Below are positions 50,777 to 59,992 of a DNA stretch of 64,000 bases, in pieces. Every line of letters starts with the position of its first letter. Position 1 is the stretch's first letter. The stretch is taken from contig OX638345.1 in assembly GCA_951813535.1 (NCBI GenBank), positions 1,795,158-1,859,157 of the forward strand, read 5' to 3'. The DNA comes from an uncultured Dehalococcoidia bacterium. GTDB taxonomy: Bacteria; Chloroflexota; Dehalococcoidia; Lucifugimonadales; UBA3495. A program made the translations under genes and the position numbers. The notes under the pieces are model-generated. The model worked only from the letters and a program-made list of their open reading frames with translations, was not told the DNA's origin and ran no database searches.

Positions 50777-51811
50777 CTAACCCACCACCCGAATCCGGTG
50801 GTTGTTGCTGTCCGCGACGTAGATCCGTCCGTCAGCCCCGATGCCGCATCCGTGCGGCCGGTCCATTCCGGCATCGGTCGCTGGGCCGCCGTCCCCGTGG
50901 CCGCCCAACGTGCCGCCGGCGATGGTGGTGACCACGCCGGTATTTACGTCGATCTTGCGGATGGCGTGGTTCTCCGTATCTACCACGATGACGTTGCCCG
51001 CCGCGTCGCAGCGCAGCGCCTTGGGCGCCCCCCAGGTGGCGTCCAAGGCGGACCCGCCGTCTCCGGTGTAGCCACGTTCCGCCGATGCGCCGGCAACTGT
51101 ACCCATGATCCCACCGGCGGTGACCACGCGGACGCCGTTGCCTTCGCGCTCCGCAATGTACGTGTTTCCGTGGTGGTCCATGCATACGGCGCGCGAGCCC
51201 AGTATGCTCGCCTGTCGCGCGGGCATGCCGTCGCCGCCTCGCGTCTTTTCGCCATTGCCGGCAAATGTATCGATGATGCCCGTCGCCAGGTCCAGCCGGC
51301 GGATGCGCTGGTCCTGGATATCGGCGATCAGCAGGCCGCCCCGTCCGTCCAGGAAGCAGTCGTTCGGCTCCCGCAGTTGGGCTTCGTCGCCAGGACCCCC
51401 GTCACCCGAATACCCCGGTTCCCCGGTACCCGCCACCGTGGTAATGACGCCAGTACTTCCATCGACCCGGCGCACGGCGGCGTTCAGGCGGTCGACGATG
51501 TATATGCTTCCGTCACCGTCAACTTCCAACGAATAGGGCTCATTCATGGTTGCCGCCGTCGCCGGACCTCCGTCGCCGGTGTAACCGACCTCACCCGTGC
51601 CGGCCACAGTCGTGACTTGCCCGGTGGACGCATCCACCCGTCGTACGATGTGATTTCGCGCTTCGCAGAAGAACATGTTGCCCGCAGTGTCGAAAGCGCA
51701 CATGAAAGGTTCTCGGAGGGTGGCGTCTGTGGCCGGCCCGCCGTCGCCGGTGTATCCGGCTTCGCCCGTGCCAACGACGGTTCGGATGTCCTCGCTGCTA
51801 CCTGTTGTCAT
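50777..51811 (-). CDS. Six-bladed NHL beta-propeller protein
   Basis: The 344-residue protein consists of six NHL units, each with a TTVAGTGEPGYSGDGGPA-like opening and a LFIADxxNHRIRRVD-like strand. This is a different NHL subgroup from those at 17090 and 27222. No signal peptide is visible. AGGAGG five bases before the ATG at 51811 decides the start over the longer frame. It follows dnaA by 37 bases on the same strand and may be co-transcribed. Its ligand is unknown. Confidence 0.88.
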   Translation of the reverse strand: MTTGSSEDIRTVVGTGEAGYTGDGGPATDATLREPFMCAFDTAGNMFFCEARNHIVRRVDASTGQVTTVAGTGEVGYTGDGGPATAATMNEPYSLEVDGDGSIYIVDRLNAAVRRVDGSTGVITTVAGTGEPGYSGDGGPGDEAQLREPNDCFLDGRGGLLIADIQDQRIRRLDLATGIIDTFAGNGEKTRGGDGMPARQASILGSRAVCMDHHGNTYIAEREGNGVRVVTAGGIMGTVAGASAERGYTGDGGSALDATWGAPKALRCDAAGNVIVVDTENHAIRKIDVNTGVVTTIAGGTLGGHGDGGPATDAGMDRPHGCGIGADGRIYVADSNNHRIRVVG

Positions 51812-51848
51812 GTCTGCCTCCTGAGGGGGGTCGTGGGACAAAGAGCGC

Positions 51849-53285
51849 TTACCTGGTCAGTGATTCGGTAATGGTGAGAACCGCATGCCTGAGCCTGCCG
51901 TCGGCCTCCATTCCTGCTCGGATTCTGCCGACCCCGTGGATCACCGTGCTGTGATTCCGACCGGCCAGGAAGCGCCCCGCTCCGGTCGGAGACATGCCCA
52001 GTTCGTTCACCAACAAATACATCGTCACCTGCCGAGCCTGCGCCACTGCTGCCGTGCGGTTGCGACCAAGGATCTGGTCTGCGGCAAGTCCGTAAAACTG
52101 TGCCACCTTGCTCAGTGCCTGCTGAGCCGTTACCTCAGCGCGGGCGTCCGGGCCTACGATGGCGTCCAGTTGCGCCGCGACGCTTTCGACGGTCAACGGC
52201 GCGTTCAATAGTTGGGAAGCGGCAACCACTCGGTTGAACGCTCCCAGGAGTTGGCGCACATTCCGGTTGACCCGCTGCGCGATGACATCCAGCACGGTGG
52301 CCGGCACCTCAGAGCTGTTGTCCGAAGCCCAGGAATGGAGCATGGCCAGCCGAGTTTCCAAAGACGGGGGACGGATGTCGGCGACCAGCCCCCATTGAAA
52401 ACGCGAGCGAAGCCGCTCCTCCAGCGGCGTGATGGTCTCGGGCGGGCGGTCACTGGTCAAAACGATCTGCGCCCCGGCCTGGTGCAGGTCGTTGAAGGTG
52501 TGGAACAGCGTCTCCTGCGTTTGCTCTTTGCCTACCAGGAATTGCACGTCGTCCAGCAACAGCAGGTCGATGCTGCGGTACCGTTCGCGAAATTCCGGCA
52601 TAGCCCTTCGATTGATCGCGGACACGAACTCGTTGGTGAACTGTTCGGACGTCACGTAACGGACCGCAACGCTCTGCTGCGCAGCCTGGTTCCCGATTGC
52701 GTGCAGCAGGTGGGTCTTGCCCATCCCGGATCCGGCGTAGAGCAGCAACGGGTTGTAACCTGGCGCAGCGTTCAGGCCTTCCGTGTTGATCGCCCGCGCC
52801 GCGTGGTAGGCCAACTGATTGCTTTCGCCTACGACAAAATTGTCGAAGGTATATCGGGGGTTGAGACCAACCGCTGCGCGAGATGTGTGGCCGAGCGTGG
52901 CCGGCTCGGCTTCTCGTCTCGATTGGTCACCCACGAGGTCAATCGGATCAGCGACGCGAGCCGCCGGTTCGGCGACTATTGAATGCACCGAGGCGGAGCG
53001 TCCGCGTGTTGTTTCATGGGAGGTTGCCGGCATGGCCTGGTAGCGGACGTTCGACTGGGCGCCGATTGTTTTCACCACTGCCTCACGGGCCATTTCCAGG
53101 TGCAATGGCAATTCGAGCCACGACACGGCAAACGCGGTCGCGGCACCGACTACCAGGCAATCGTCATCCCAGCGAAGGCCGGAGCAGGGCCGAAGGAAAG
53201 TAGTGAACTGCTCGTGGGGTATTTCCAGCTGCAGACGCCCGAGGGCTGCTTGCCATGCTGATACCGGGTCGGGGCGGTCTTGCAT
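51849..53285 (-). CDS. dnaA: Chromosomal replication initiator DnaA
   Basis: The 478-residue protein has the four DnaA domains: domain I (WQAALGRLQLEIPHEQFTTFL, 1-95), a variable linker (95-150), the AAA+ ATPase (YTFDNFVVGESNQLAYHAAR start; Walker A GSGMGKTHL; Walker B LLLLDDVQFL; sensor region LTSDRPPETITPLEERLRSRF), and the DNA-binding domain IV with RFLAGRNHSTVIHGV. The Walker A glycine loop is slightly unusual (GSGMGKT rather than GxxGLGKT). The long upstream extension of the frame lacks DnaA features; the ATG at 53285 gives the normal N terminus. It binds origin DnaA boxes and opens DNA with ATP. dnaN is not next to it and no DnaA-box cluster is seen, so the replication origin is probably elsewhere. 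Confidence 0.93.
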   Translation of the reverse strand: MQDRPDPVSAWQAALGRLQLEIPHEQFTTFLRPCSGLRWDDDCLVVGAATAFAVSWLELPLHLEMAREAVVKTIGAQSNVRYQAMPATSHETTRGRSASVHSIVAEPAARVADPIDLVGDQSRREAEPATLGHTSRAAVGLNPRYTFDNFVVGESNQLAYHAARAINTEGLNAAPGYNPLLLYAGSGMGKTHLLHAIGNQAAQQSVAVRYVTSEQFTNEFVSAINRRAMPEFRERYRSIDLLLLDDVQFLVGKEQTQETLFHTFNDLHQAGAQIVLTSDRPPETITPLEERLRSRFQWGLVADIRPPSLETRLAMLHSWASDNSSEVPATVLDVIAQRVNRNVRQLLGAFNRVVAASQLLNAPLTVESVAAQLDAIVGPDARAEVTAQQALSKVAQFYGLAADQILGRNRTAAVAQARQVTMYLLVNELGMSPTGAGRFLAGRNHSTVIHGVGRIRAGMEADGRLRHAVLTITESLTR

Positions 53286-53646
53286 TGTCTGTTTTCCTGC
53301 ATCCAACTGAACATAACCGTATGGTCGTATGGCAGACAATGTTAATGGAGCCGCTGCCGGTCCCGCTAGACGGAAGCGTAGATGTAATGTTTCGCCCCCA
53401 AACGAAAATTCACCCAGATTTGGGCGCATAACAAAACCTATGACGAAAACCAATCTTGCGCCCGCGCCGTGACGCCGGCATTGGAATATCCGTTTTGATG
53501 GGGCCGGGGGCGTGGCTGGGCGGAGGCCTTGCGCCACATCCAACCGTCGATAACAATATCTGGTAGAAAGCCGCGCCGGGGCGAACCGGGTTGCAGTTTG
53601 AAACTAGATCGCCGGGCCCAAACCGGGTTGCCCCGGTCCAAATTGG
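53286..53646. other. Upstream region of dnaA, no origin features seen
   Basis: About 360 bases between dnaA and the methyltransferase gene. I looked for TTATCCACA-type boxes and AT-rich repeats and found none. No gene or RNA was recognised. Confidence 0.5.
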
Positions 53647-54981
53647 TCAAGCAGTTTGCTGCTGCGGTCCGGGTTTTACCGCGCCGATGACGTACTCCGT
53701 ATGCATCCGCCTCTCGATCCCGGTTGCGGCCGCGTTGGCGATGTTGGCGGGTCTGGCCGGCATCATCCTCCGGTCGCGATCGAGATTGCGTGGGACTACT
53801 CCCACCAAGTCGAATCCCGCCTGCTTGGCGAGATCGGCCAGGCATTCGTGGGTGGGCACCAATTGCCCGCGCATCGTGGAAGGCCCCACCACGATCACGG
53901 CCGCCGACCCGGGCCTCAGGACCCTCTCCATCTCGGCGATCGATGCCGACATGTCGGCGAAATATCGCCGAAGCACGCGCGACTTCGTAGCATCTGCGGC
54001 GTCAATGCGCTCCACCACGGACTCCACGGTTGCCGGAAGCGGCGTTCTTTCAGTTATTGCTGCTTGGCCGCCTACCGACTCGGAGCCGATGTACTTTCCT
54101 CGGAGTTTGGTCAGAGACGGGATGGGGTCCCCCAGCCACGCCAGGGAGAATTTGTGCGCCCGCATGTAGTCCAGCGCGTTGGCGTAGGGAGGCGACGTCA
54201 CGATCAGGTCCACGCTGCAGTCTGGCAGCGGCAGGGACCGCGCATCGCCGGCGATGACACGGCTGTTCCCCACTGCGGCCCGGTCGATACTGGCGTAAGC
54301 GTCAGCGGCTCGTTCGACGAGGTTCGCGAACAAGGGAATGGGGCGTCTGGGGACCTTATCTGAAACTCGGTGGGGACGCGTGTGGGCCAGGTCGCGGGCC
54401 CGTGACACACCGCCGGACTTGGTAACGATCGTCGATGAAAAGATCACTTCCAGCAGGTTGCGAAGGTCCTCGTCGGGCTCTTCACGGATTGCCAGCGTCA
54501 GGCAGGCGAGATCGCGCTGCGTTTCCGGAAAGAACCAGTAATCCAGGAATTCGCGAGTTGGCAGATCCATAGCTGCCTTGATGGCCTCCAACGGGTCTCG
54601 GTGCGGACCCAAGCCGGCCATGAGGTCCTCAGCCTGCCGCACCGTTGCCTTCCCCGCATCGCCGATCTGCAAGGGATTCAGGGCGGTAGTGCGCGCCTTC
54701 GCCTGCCGTCGCGCCAGTGGATCCAGGTCCACGCCAACCACGGACCGCCCCGCAGCCCAACCCTCCAGAAGGGTGATACCCGACCCGCACATGGGGTCCA
54801 GCACCGTGTCTCCGGGCACAGTCAGGGCTTCTATGAAGTACCCCGGCAAGCCGTGGGGAAACCGGGCCGCAAACGGGTGCAGCGCGTACAGCGGATGGGC
54901 GAGCCGAGCCGGCGCCTGAAACGACAGGTCGCCGGACAACAGGCGGGCTACACGTTGAACAGGGTTTTCACTATTGGGCAT
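53647..54981 (-). CDS. Site-specific DNA methyltransferase (SPPY type)
   Basis: The 444-residue protein has methyltransferase motif I as VLDPMCGSGITLLEGWAAG, an acidic VVGVDLDPLA strand, and motif IV as VTSPPYANALDYMRAHK. SPPY is the form usual in N4-cytosine enzymes; DPPY is usual in N6-adenine ones. There is no restriction gene beside it, so it is an orphan methyltransferase. The start at 54981 is preferred because the upstream part of the frame (54982-55035) runs through a degenerate copy of the 24-bp micro-insertion sequence. Confidence 0.88.
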   Translation of the reverse strand: MPNSENPVQRVARLLSGDLSFQAPARLAHPLYALHPFAARFPHGLPGYFIEALTVPGDTVLDPMCGSGITLLEGWAAGRSVVGVDLDPLARRQAKARTTALNPLQIGDAGKATVRQAEDLMAGLGPHRDPLEAIKAAMDLPTREFLDYWFFPETQRDLACLTLAIREEPDEDLRNLLEVIFSSTIVTKSGGVSRARDLAHTRPHRVSDKVPRRPIPLFANLVERAADAYASIDRAAVGNSRVIAGDARSLPLPDCSVDLIVTSPPYANALDYMRAHKFSLAWLGDPIPSLTKLRGKYIGSESVGGQAAITERTPLPATVESVVERIDAADATKSRVLRRYFADMSASIAEMERVLRPGSAAVIVVGPSTMRGQLVPTHECLADLAKQAGFDLVGVVPRNLDRDRRMMPARPANIANAAATGIERRMHTEYVIGAVKPGPQQQTA

Positions 54982-54988
54982 GGTGACG

Positions 54989-55013
54989 CCGGATTCTGAT
55001 ACGGGGCAGGTCT
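54989..55013. repeat. Degenerate relative of the 24-bp micro-insertion element (copy 3)
   Basis: GGATTCTGATACGGGGCAGG shares the TTC...TACGGGGCAGG core with copies 1 and 2, with several mismatches. It lies directly upstream of the methyltransferase start. Confidence 0.4.
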
Positions 55014-55104
55014 TGCCAACGGGGCCCATCCACATCGGCGAATGTCATCAAGTGATGCCGGCCTCTTCCCGTCGTCAGGGGTACCGGGCGTCCCCTGGCG
55101 TGTG

Positions 55105-56514
55105 CTAGTCAGCGGGCTCCGGCGCCGCACCCACCGCCCGGTTGCGGCGGTCAGTGCTGCGCTCCTGCTGCAATTGCAATCGCCTTGGAAGCGGAGGCCG
55201 TGGCAGGAACCAGTAGCCTATGGCTGCGGCAATGTAAAGGACCACCAGCGGGAACAGTGCCCAGTAGAAACTGTTGGTGTAGTCGTAGATGGCCCCCATC
55301 CACATCGCCGTCCACATGGAGGCCAGCTGGTCCGGCAAATGCTGCCATCCTCGCAGGGTGGCGTAGGCCCTTCTTCCGAAGAAGTCGCCCATGATGGCCC
55401 AATTCAGCGGGTTTGCGCTCTCGGCGAAGGCCAGCAACAGGACGAACAGGACAACCTGCCACATTTGCCCGCTCTGGGTGATCAGCGAACCTAGTGCCGC
55501 CGCTCCGGCCAGCATGCACAAGGCGCTCAGTTTGCGCCGGTCCACCTTGTCGCCGATCCACCCCATGCACGGGTTGAACACCATGTTTGCAAAGGAAAAA
55601 GCGCTGACGAATGCCGCGGCGATGATGATGTGTCTCTGGCCCTGTTCCGAGGCCGGGTCGACCGGCACTCCGGCCTCCATGAACCATATGATCATCGGAG
55701 CCATCAGGAACGAAGCGCCGGCATGGACAATGTTGCGGAAACCCGTCGACATGACCAGCAGCCAGTACGACGGCGTTCGCATCGCCTCGCGAGCCGTGAA
55801 GTCGGTATCTCCACCGTTCGCCGAACGGCGGCGCGCCACCGGGTCCCGGTCCGATGCAATGCCATCGGCGAGTTCGGGCGGGTCCCCATCGGGTAGTTGA
55901 CCCATGTCCTCGGGAGAGCGGCGCAGAAAATACGATAGTGGTATTACCACCGCCAGGATGGCGACCCCCAGGATAGTGCAGGCGTCGCGCCATCCCACCA
56001 TGAAAACCAGCAGGCCAACCAGATAGGCGGACGCGCCGCCCAGACCGTTGCCCATGCTGACCACTGACATCGCCAACCCGCGCCGTCGCCGGAACCAGTT
56101 GTTCACGGCGGCTATCGACGCGTTGTTGTAGCCCGACCTGAACCCCACCGAAACGAAGACCACGAACACGAACAGAAACCACCAGAAGTTGGTGGTGCGT
56201 GCCAGCAGAATGAACCCCAGGCCGGACATCAACCCGCCGAAGGCCAGCATTACGCGCGGGCCAAACCGGTCGGTGCAATATCCCATGAGCGGACCCTGCA
56301 CGCCGCCCATGAATCTGCCCAGACCCTCCGCCAGTCCCAGCATGGTCCTCGATTGCGGACTGAAGCCCAGAACGCTCTTCGGGAAAATGATGTCGCTCTC
56401 TATCGGCACGTAGAGAACGGTGAATCCCCGGTTGAAACTGCCGTGCTTCATCCCGTCGGCAACGAGGCTGACGATGACGATCCACCACCCGTAAAAGATC
56501 CTGGGCCGGCGCAT
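55105..56514 (-). CDS. MFS transporter (monocarboxylate/oxalate-formate type)
   Basis: The 469-residue protein has twelve hydrophobic segments, the RIFYGWWIVIVSLVADGMKH start, a GYCTDRFGPRVMLAFGGL signature loop, and a VNNWFRRRRGLAMSVVSMGN motif typical of this MFS branch. The last 30 residues are basic and Gln-rich and lie in the cytoplasm. It probably imports or exports an organic acid. The frame extends 70 codons upstream, but the ATG at 56514 gives the family N terminus with GGGG upstream. Confidence 0.88.
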   Translation of the reverse strand: MRRPRIFYGWWIVIVSLVADGMKHGSFNRGFTVLYVPIESDIIFPKSVLGFSPQSRTMLGLAEGLGRFMGGVQGPLMGYCTDRFGPRVMLAFGGLMSGLGFILLARTTNFWWFLFVFVVFVSVGFRSGYNNASIAAVNNWFRRRRGLAMSVVSMGNGLGGASAYLVGLLVFMVGWRDACTILGVAILAVVIPLSYFLRRSPEDMGQLPDGDPPELADGIASDRDPVARRRSANGGDTDFTAREAMRTPSYWLLVMSTGFRNIVHAGASFLMAPMIIWFMEAGVPVDPASEQGQRHIIIAAAFVSAFSFANMVFNPCMGWIGDKVDRRKLSALCMLAGAAALGSLITQSGQMWQVVLFVLLLAFAESANPLNWAIMGDFFGRRAYATLRGWQHLPDQLASMWTAMWMGAIYDYTNSFYWALFPLVVLYIAAAIGYWFLPRPPLPRRLQLQQERSTDRRNRAVGAAPEPAD

Positions 56515-56615
56515 TAGCCCTGGCCCCTGCTTGCTTGGAGACTCTGAGTCTCGGACGGGTGGGATGCAATAGTGAATGCCATTATTGGGATGGTGCGATA
56601 AGCCAGCGTAACGTA

Positions 56616-56662
56616 GGGGCGCGGTACAATACCCGCGCCCCGCCGTGCGGGCGGATTGTACC
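56616..56662. promoter_or_regulatory. Two mutually exclusive hairpins in a divergent intergenic region
   Basis: Hairpin 1: GGGGCGCGG (56616-56624) with CCGCGCCCC (56633-56641). Hairpin 2: GGTACAAT (56623-56630) with ATTGTACC (56655-56662), whose interior also pairs (CGCCC with GGGCG). They share bases and cannot form together. The region lies between the MFS gene and the oxidase gene, about 100-150 bases from each start. Confidence 0.45.
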
Positions 56663-56780
56663 ACAGGGCGGTGACGGGGGCCCCGCGTACGCTCGGGACT
56701 CTGTCGGCGGATGCGAAAGATCACCCCTTCCCGAACTGGATCCGCAAGGAGCGCACGGGTGCGGAATCGCCGACCCGACC

Positions 56781-56808
56781 TTGGGCCGGCTGCCGGCTAT
56801 GGTATGAT
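56781..56808 (+). promoter_or_regulatory. Candidate promoter of the flavin-oxidase-like gene
   Basis: TTGGGC (56781-56786) and TATGAT (56803-56808) are 16 bases apart; the start codon follows 65 bases later at 56874. Confidence 0.5.
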
Positions 56809-56873
56809 AATCGCATCCCTGACCTTGCACGCCGAAAACCGTGCGAGGTCGCCGGCCGGAAACAGAGGTAACG

Positions 56874-57296
56874 ATGCCGCGACTGACCCCACAGGAGATT
56901 GACGCCTACCTTGCGGGCCCGCACGTTGCCCACTTCGCTTCGATTCGCGAGGATGGCTCTCCCCACGTTTCGCCGGTTTGGTACCAGTGGGAAGACGGCA
57001 AGGTCACCGTGGTTTCAGGCGACGCGGCGGTCAAGACCAGGAACGTGCGGCGCAACCCCAGGGTTGCCATCTCGGTTGCCACCGACGAGTGGCCGTATCA
57101 ATACGTCATTCTCGAGGGCGACGCTACGGTCCGCAACGACAACCTCAAGGACGCGGTGCGCCGGATCTTCTCCCGGTACGAAGGCGAGGAACGGGGCGAG
57201 CAGGACGCCGCGGACCTGGCCGAAGGCGACCAGAAACTGGTTGCCATCGAGATCGACGTGAACCGCGTCATGTCGTGGAAAGGCATTGACCAGTAA
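56874..57296 (+). CDS. PPOX-class flavin/F420-dependent oxidoreductase
   Basis: The 140-residue protein has the split-barrel pattern of the pyridoxamine-5'-phosphate-oxidase-like family: HVAHFASIREDGSPHVSPVW, KTRNVRRNPRVAISV and a C-terminal IEIDVNRVMSWKG. Such small members use FMN or F420 to reduce small molecules. AGAGGT before the ATG at 56874 sets the start. The last codons overlap the start of the next gene by 11 bases, so the two are translationally coupled. Confidence 0.87.
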   Translation: MPRLTPQEIDAYLAGPHVAHFASIREDGSPHVSPVWYQWEDGKVTVVSGDAAVKTRNVRRNPRVAISVATDEWPYQYVILEGDATVRNDNLKDAVRRIFSRYEGEERGEQDAADLAEGDQKLVAIEIDVNRVMSWKGIDQ

Positions 57297-58473
57297 CAGT
57301 CTCCCCAACGTAGCCGACGCGGTGATCATCGGCGGCGGCGTCATCGGTTGCGCCATCCAGTATCATCTGGCGCAGCTGGGAATCCCCAATACCGTCCTGC
57401 TGGAGCGGGACGTGATTGCCTCTGGCAGCACCGGCCGTTCCCAGGCCATCTGCCGTATGCACTACTCCAACCGGGTAACCACGCAGCTCGCGTGGCAGAG
57501 CCTCCAGGTTTTCGCCGACTTCGACGCGCGCGTGGGCGGGACCTCGGGTTTCGTGCGAACCGGCTACCTGGTGGTGGTTGACGAAGTTGACCGGGGCGGT
57601 TTGGAACGCAACGTTGCCATGCACCAGGAACTGGGCGTGCCCACCTCGGTGGTTTCGCAGGACGATCTCACTCGGTTGGCCCCCATGGTGGCGCTGTACG
57701 ACGACGAGCGAGCGGCCTGGGAACCCAATTCAGGCTATGCCGATCCCTACCAGGTTACCGTGTCCTACGCCGCCCGCTCCCGGGAGGCTGGGGCCATCAT
57801 CGCCTCGCGCAACCCGGCGTCCGGGATCGACACCGCCTCGGATAGGGTACAGGGCGTTTTCACCGCAGCCGGCGAACGCATCGCCACCGATACCGTGATT
57901 GTTGCGGCCGGCCCCTGGTCCAAACGGGTGTTGGCGGACGTCGGGGTGGACGTGCCGTTGCTTCCCGTGCGCCATCAGGTCGCCACCGTGGCCCGACCCG
58001 TCGAACTGGTGCCGCAGCATCCCACGGTCGGCGACATCAGCCAGTCCTTCTCCTTCCGACCGGACGGCACAAACTTCACTACCATGGGTTTCGGTGACGA
58101 CGAAGAGCAGCCGGACCCTGAGGAATATCCCCAGGGCATCGATTTGCAATCCGCGGCCTCGGCGCGCGCGAAACTGGCCCGCCGCGTCCCTGGTATGTCC
58201 GACTCCTACTACCGCGGCGGATGGTCCGGACTGTTCACCACCACGCCGGACTGGCATCCCATTTTGGACAGCGTGCCCGGCGTCGATGGCCTTTTCTGCG
58301 CCGTCGGTTTCAGCGGGCACGGCTTCAAACTCTCGCCTGCCATCGGAAAGGCGGTTGCCGAACTGGTGGCTGAGGGCAAGGCTCGCGACGTGGACCTCTC
58401 ACCCTTGCGTTTCAGCCGCTTTGCCGAGGATGATCTCATGGAATCGAGCTATCGCTACCGGGTGCTGGCCTGA
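57286..58473 (+). CDS. FAD-dependent oxidoreductase of the DAO family
   Basis: The 395-residue protein begins with an FAD-binding Rossmann motif (AVIIGGGVIGCAIQYHLAQLG), followed by ASGSTGRSQAICRMHYSN and ends with VDGLFCAVGFSGHGFKLSPAIGK, as in sarcosine-oxidase beta/dimethylglycine-dehydrogenase-like enzymes. It should oxidise an N-methylated or secondary amine, producing a methylene group or aldehyde. The TTG start at 57286 overlaps the preceding gene. With the glycine dehydrogenase genes downstream, a link to methylglycine breakdown to glycine is plausible but inferred. Confidence 0.88.
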   Translation: MTSNSLPNVADAVIIGGGVIGCAIQYHLAQLGIPNTVLLERDVIASGSTGRSQAICRMHYSNRVTTQLAWQSLQVFADFDARVGGTSGFVRTGYLVVVDEVDRGGLERNVAMHQELGVPTSVVSQDDLTRLAPMVALYDDERAAWEPNSGYADPYQVTVSYAARSREAGAIIASRNPASGIDTASDRVQGVFTAAGERIATDTVIVAAGPWSKRVLADVGVDVPLLPVRHQVATVARPVELVPQHPTVGDISQSFSFRPDGTNFTTMGFGDDEEQPDPEEYPQGIDLQSAASARAKLARRVPGMSDSYYRGGWSGLFTTTPDWHPILDSVPGVDGLFCAVGFSGHGFKLSPAIGKAVAELVAEGKARDVDLSPLRFSRFAEDDLMESSYRYRVLA

Positions 58474-58589
58474 TCCTCGATGATTATCGGTCAGCGCTTG
58501 TGAAAAACGCGGCGAAAAATCTCGAATTTGCCACGCGAACCGCGTGATCGCCGCGCCAACCAATCCTTCGCCAAACGGAGCAATCCCGA

Positions 58590-59915
58590 ATGGTCACGAA
58601 CTTTCAATCGCACTACATCCCCAACACCATCGCCGAACAGGACGACCTGCTGGCCGCGGTTGGCCTGAGCAGCGTAGACGAGCTGTTCTCCGACATACCC
58701 GATGATTACAGAAATCCGCCGCTGCGACTCCCCGACCCCATGTCGGAACTGGAGATCCAGCGAGAGCTTGGAGAGATGGCCGGGCGAAATCGGCCGTTGG
58801 CCAGCGGCCCGTCCTTCCTGGGCGCCGGCAGCTACTACCATTTCATCCCGTCCATAGTGAAAGCGGTCATGACCCGTGGCGAATTTCTGACCGCCTACAC
58901 CCCCTATCAGCCGGAGGTGTCCCAGGGCACCCTGCAGGTCATCTTCGAGTTTCAAACGATGATCAGCGCCCTGTACGGGATGGAAGTGGCCAACGCCGGC
59001 ATGTACGACGGCGCCACCAGCCTCGCCGAGGCGGTACTGATGGCCTGCCGGGTTACCCGGCGCCAACAGGTCGTCGTCAGCGATACCGTGGCTCCTGCCT
59101 ACCGCCAGGTGATCGCAACCTACTGCCAGGCCCAGGGAGTCGCCATCGACATTGTCCCGACCGCGGATATTGGCGCCAACGTCACGGAAGCCACCGCCGG
59201 CGTAGTTGCCCAGTATCCAAACTTCTATGGCGGGCTCGACGACCTTGCCGGCCTGGCCGCAACTGCCCACGATGACGGAGCCCTGCTGGTGGTGTCAGCC
59301 GACCCGCTGGCCATGGGAATGCTCAAGCCCCCGGGCGGATTCGGCGCTGACATCGTGACCGGCGAAGGCCAGCCCATCGGTATCCCGCCTTCATTCGGCG
59401 GCCCGTATCTGGGGTTGTTCAGTTGCAAACAGCAGTACATCCGCCAGATGCCCAGCCGGTTGGTCGGTCGAACTACCGATACCCGGGGTCGCACCGGCTA
59501 CGTGCTGACCCTGCAGACCCGCGAGCAGCACATCCGGCGGGAGCGTGCCACGTCAAATATTTGCACCAACGAAGCCCTGTACGCCCTGGCGTCGACCATT
59601 TACCTGGCGGCGATGGGCCGCAACGGACTGCGCCAGGTTGCTGAACTCTGCTATCACAAGGCGCACTACGCCGCCTCTGCCATCGCCGGCTTGGACGGAT
59701 ATTCGCTGGCCCAGTCGGGAGAGTTCTTCCAGGAGTTTGTGGTCAGCTGTCCAGAAGCTCCGGCAAAGATCAACCGCCGGCTCATGGAGCGCAACATACT
59801 GGGCGGTCTCGATGTCAGTGACCGGTTCGAAAACGGCATGCTGCTCTGCGTGACCGAGATGAACTCCCGCCAGGATATCGACCTGCTGGTGGGCTCATTG
59901 CCTGCTGCGAAGTGA
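58590..59915 (+). CDS. gcvPA: Glycine dehydrogenase (decarboxylating) subunit 1
   Basis: The 441-residue protein is the P-protein alpha subunit of the two-subunit type: DELFSDIPDDYRNPPLRLPD, the SFLGAGSYYHFIPSIV block, TAYTPYQPEVSQGTLQVIFE, GMYDGATSLAEAVLMA, and the FGGPYLGLFSCKQQYIRQMPS block. Together with subunit 2 it decarboxylates glycine and passes the aminomethyl group to the lipoyl H-protein. No glycine riboswitch was found upstream. Subunit 2 lies 820 bases downstream, with a membrane gene between. Confidence 0.95.
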   Translation: MVTNFQSHYIPNTIAEQDDLLAAVGLSSVDELFSDIPDDYRNPPLRLPDPMSELEIQRELGEMAGRNRPLASGPSFLGAGSYYHFIPSIVKAVMTRGEFLTAYTPYQPEVSQGTLQVIFEFQTMISALYGMEVANAGMYDGATSLAEAVLMACRVTRRQQVVVSDTVAPAYRQVIATYCQAQGVAIDIVPTADIGANVTEATAGVVAQYPNFYGGLDDLAGLAATAHDDGALLVVSADPLAMGMLKPPGGFGADIVTGEGQPIGIPPSFGGPYLGLFSCKQQYIRQMPSRLVGRTTDTRGRTGYVLTLQTREQHIRRERATSNICTNEALYALASTIYLAAMGRNGLRQVAELCYHKAHYAASAIAGLDGYSLAQSGEFFQEFVVSCPEAPAKINRRLMERNILGGLDVSDRFENGMLLCVTEMNSRQDIDLLVGSLPAAK

Positions 59916-59992
59916 CCGAGACCGTCGGGACCGCCGTCCGGCAGTGGCTGCCGAGCGTGGTAGCCGGCCCGTGACGACGCCACCGATCCACC

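Noticed and set aside
53286-53646. Replication origin next to dnaA
   Set aside because: No TTATCCACA-like boxes or AT-rich unwinding region could be found, and dnaN is absent.
58474-58589. Glycine riboswitch before gcvPA
   Set aside because: Only 116 bases separate the genes and no glycine-aptamer core sequence was recognised.
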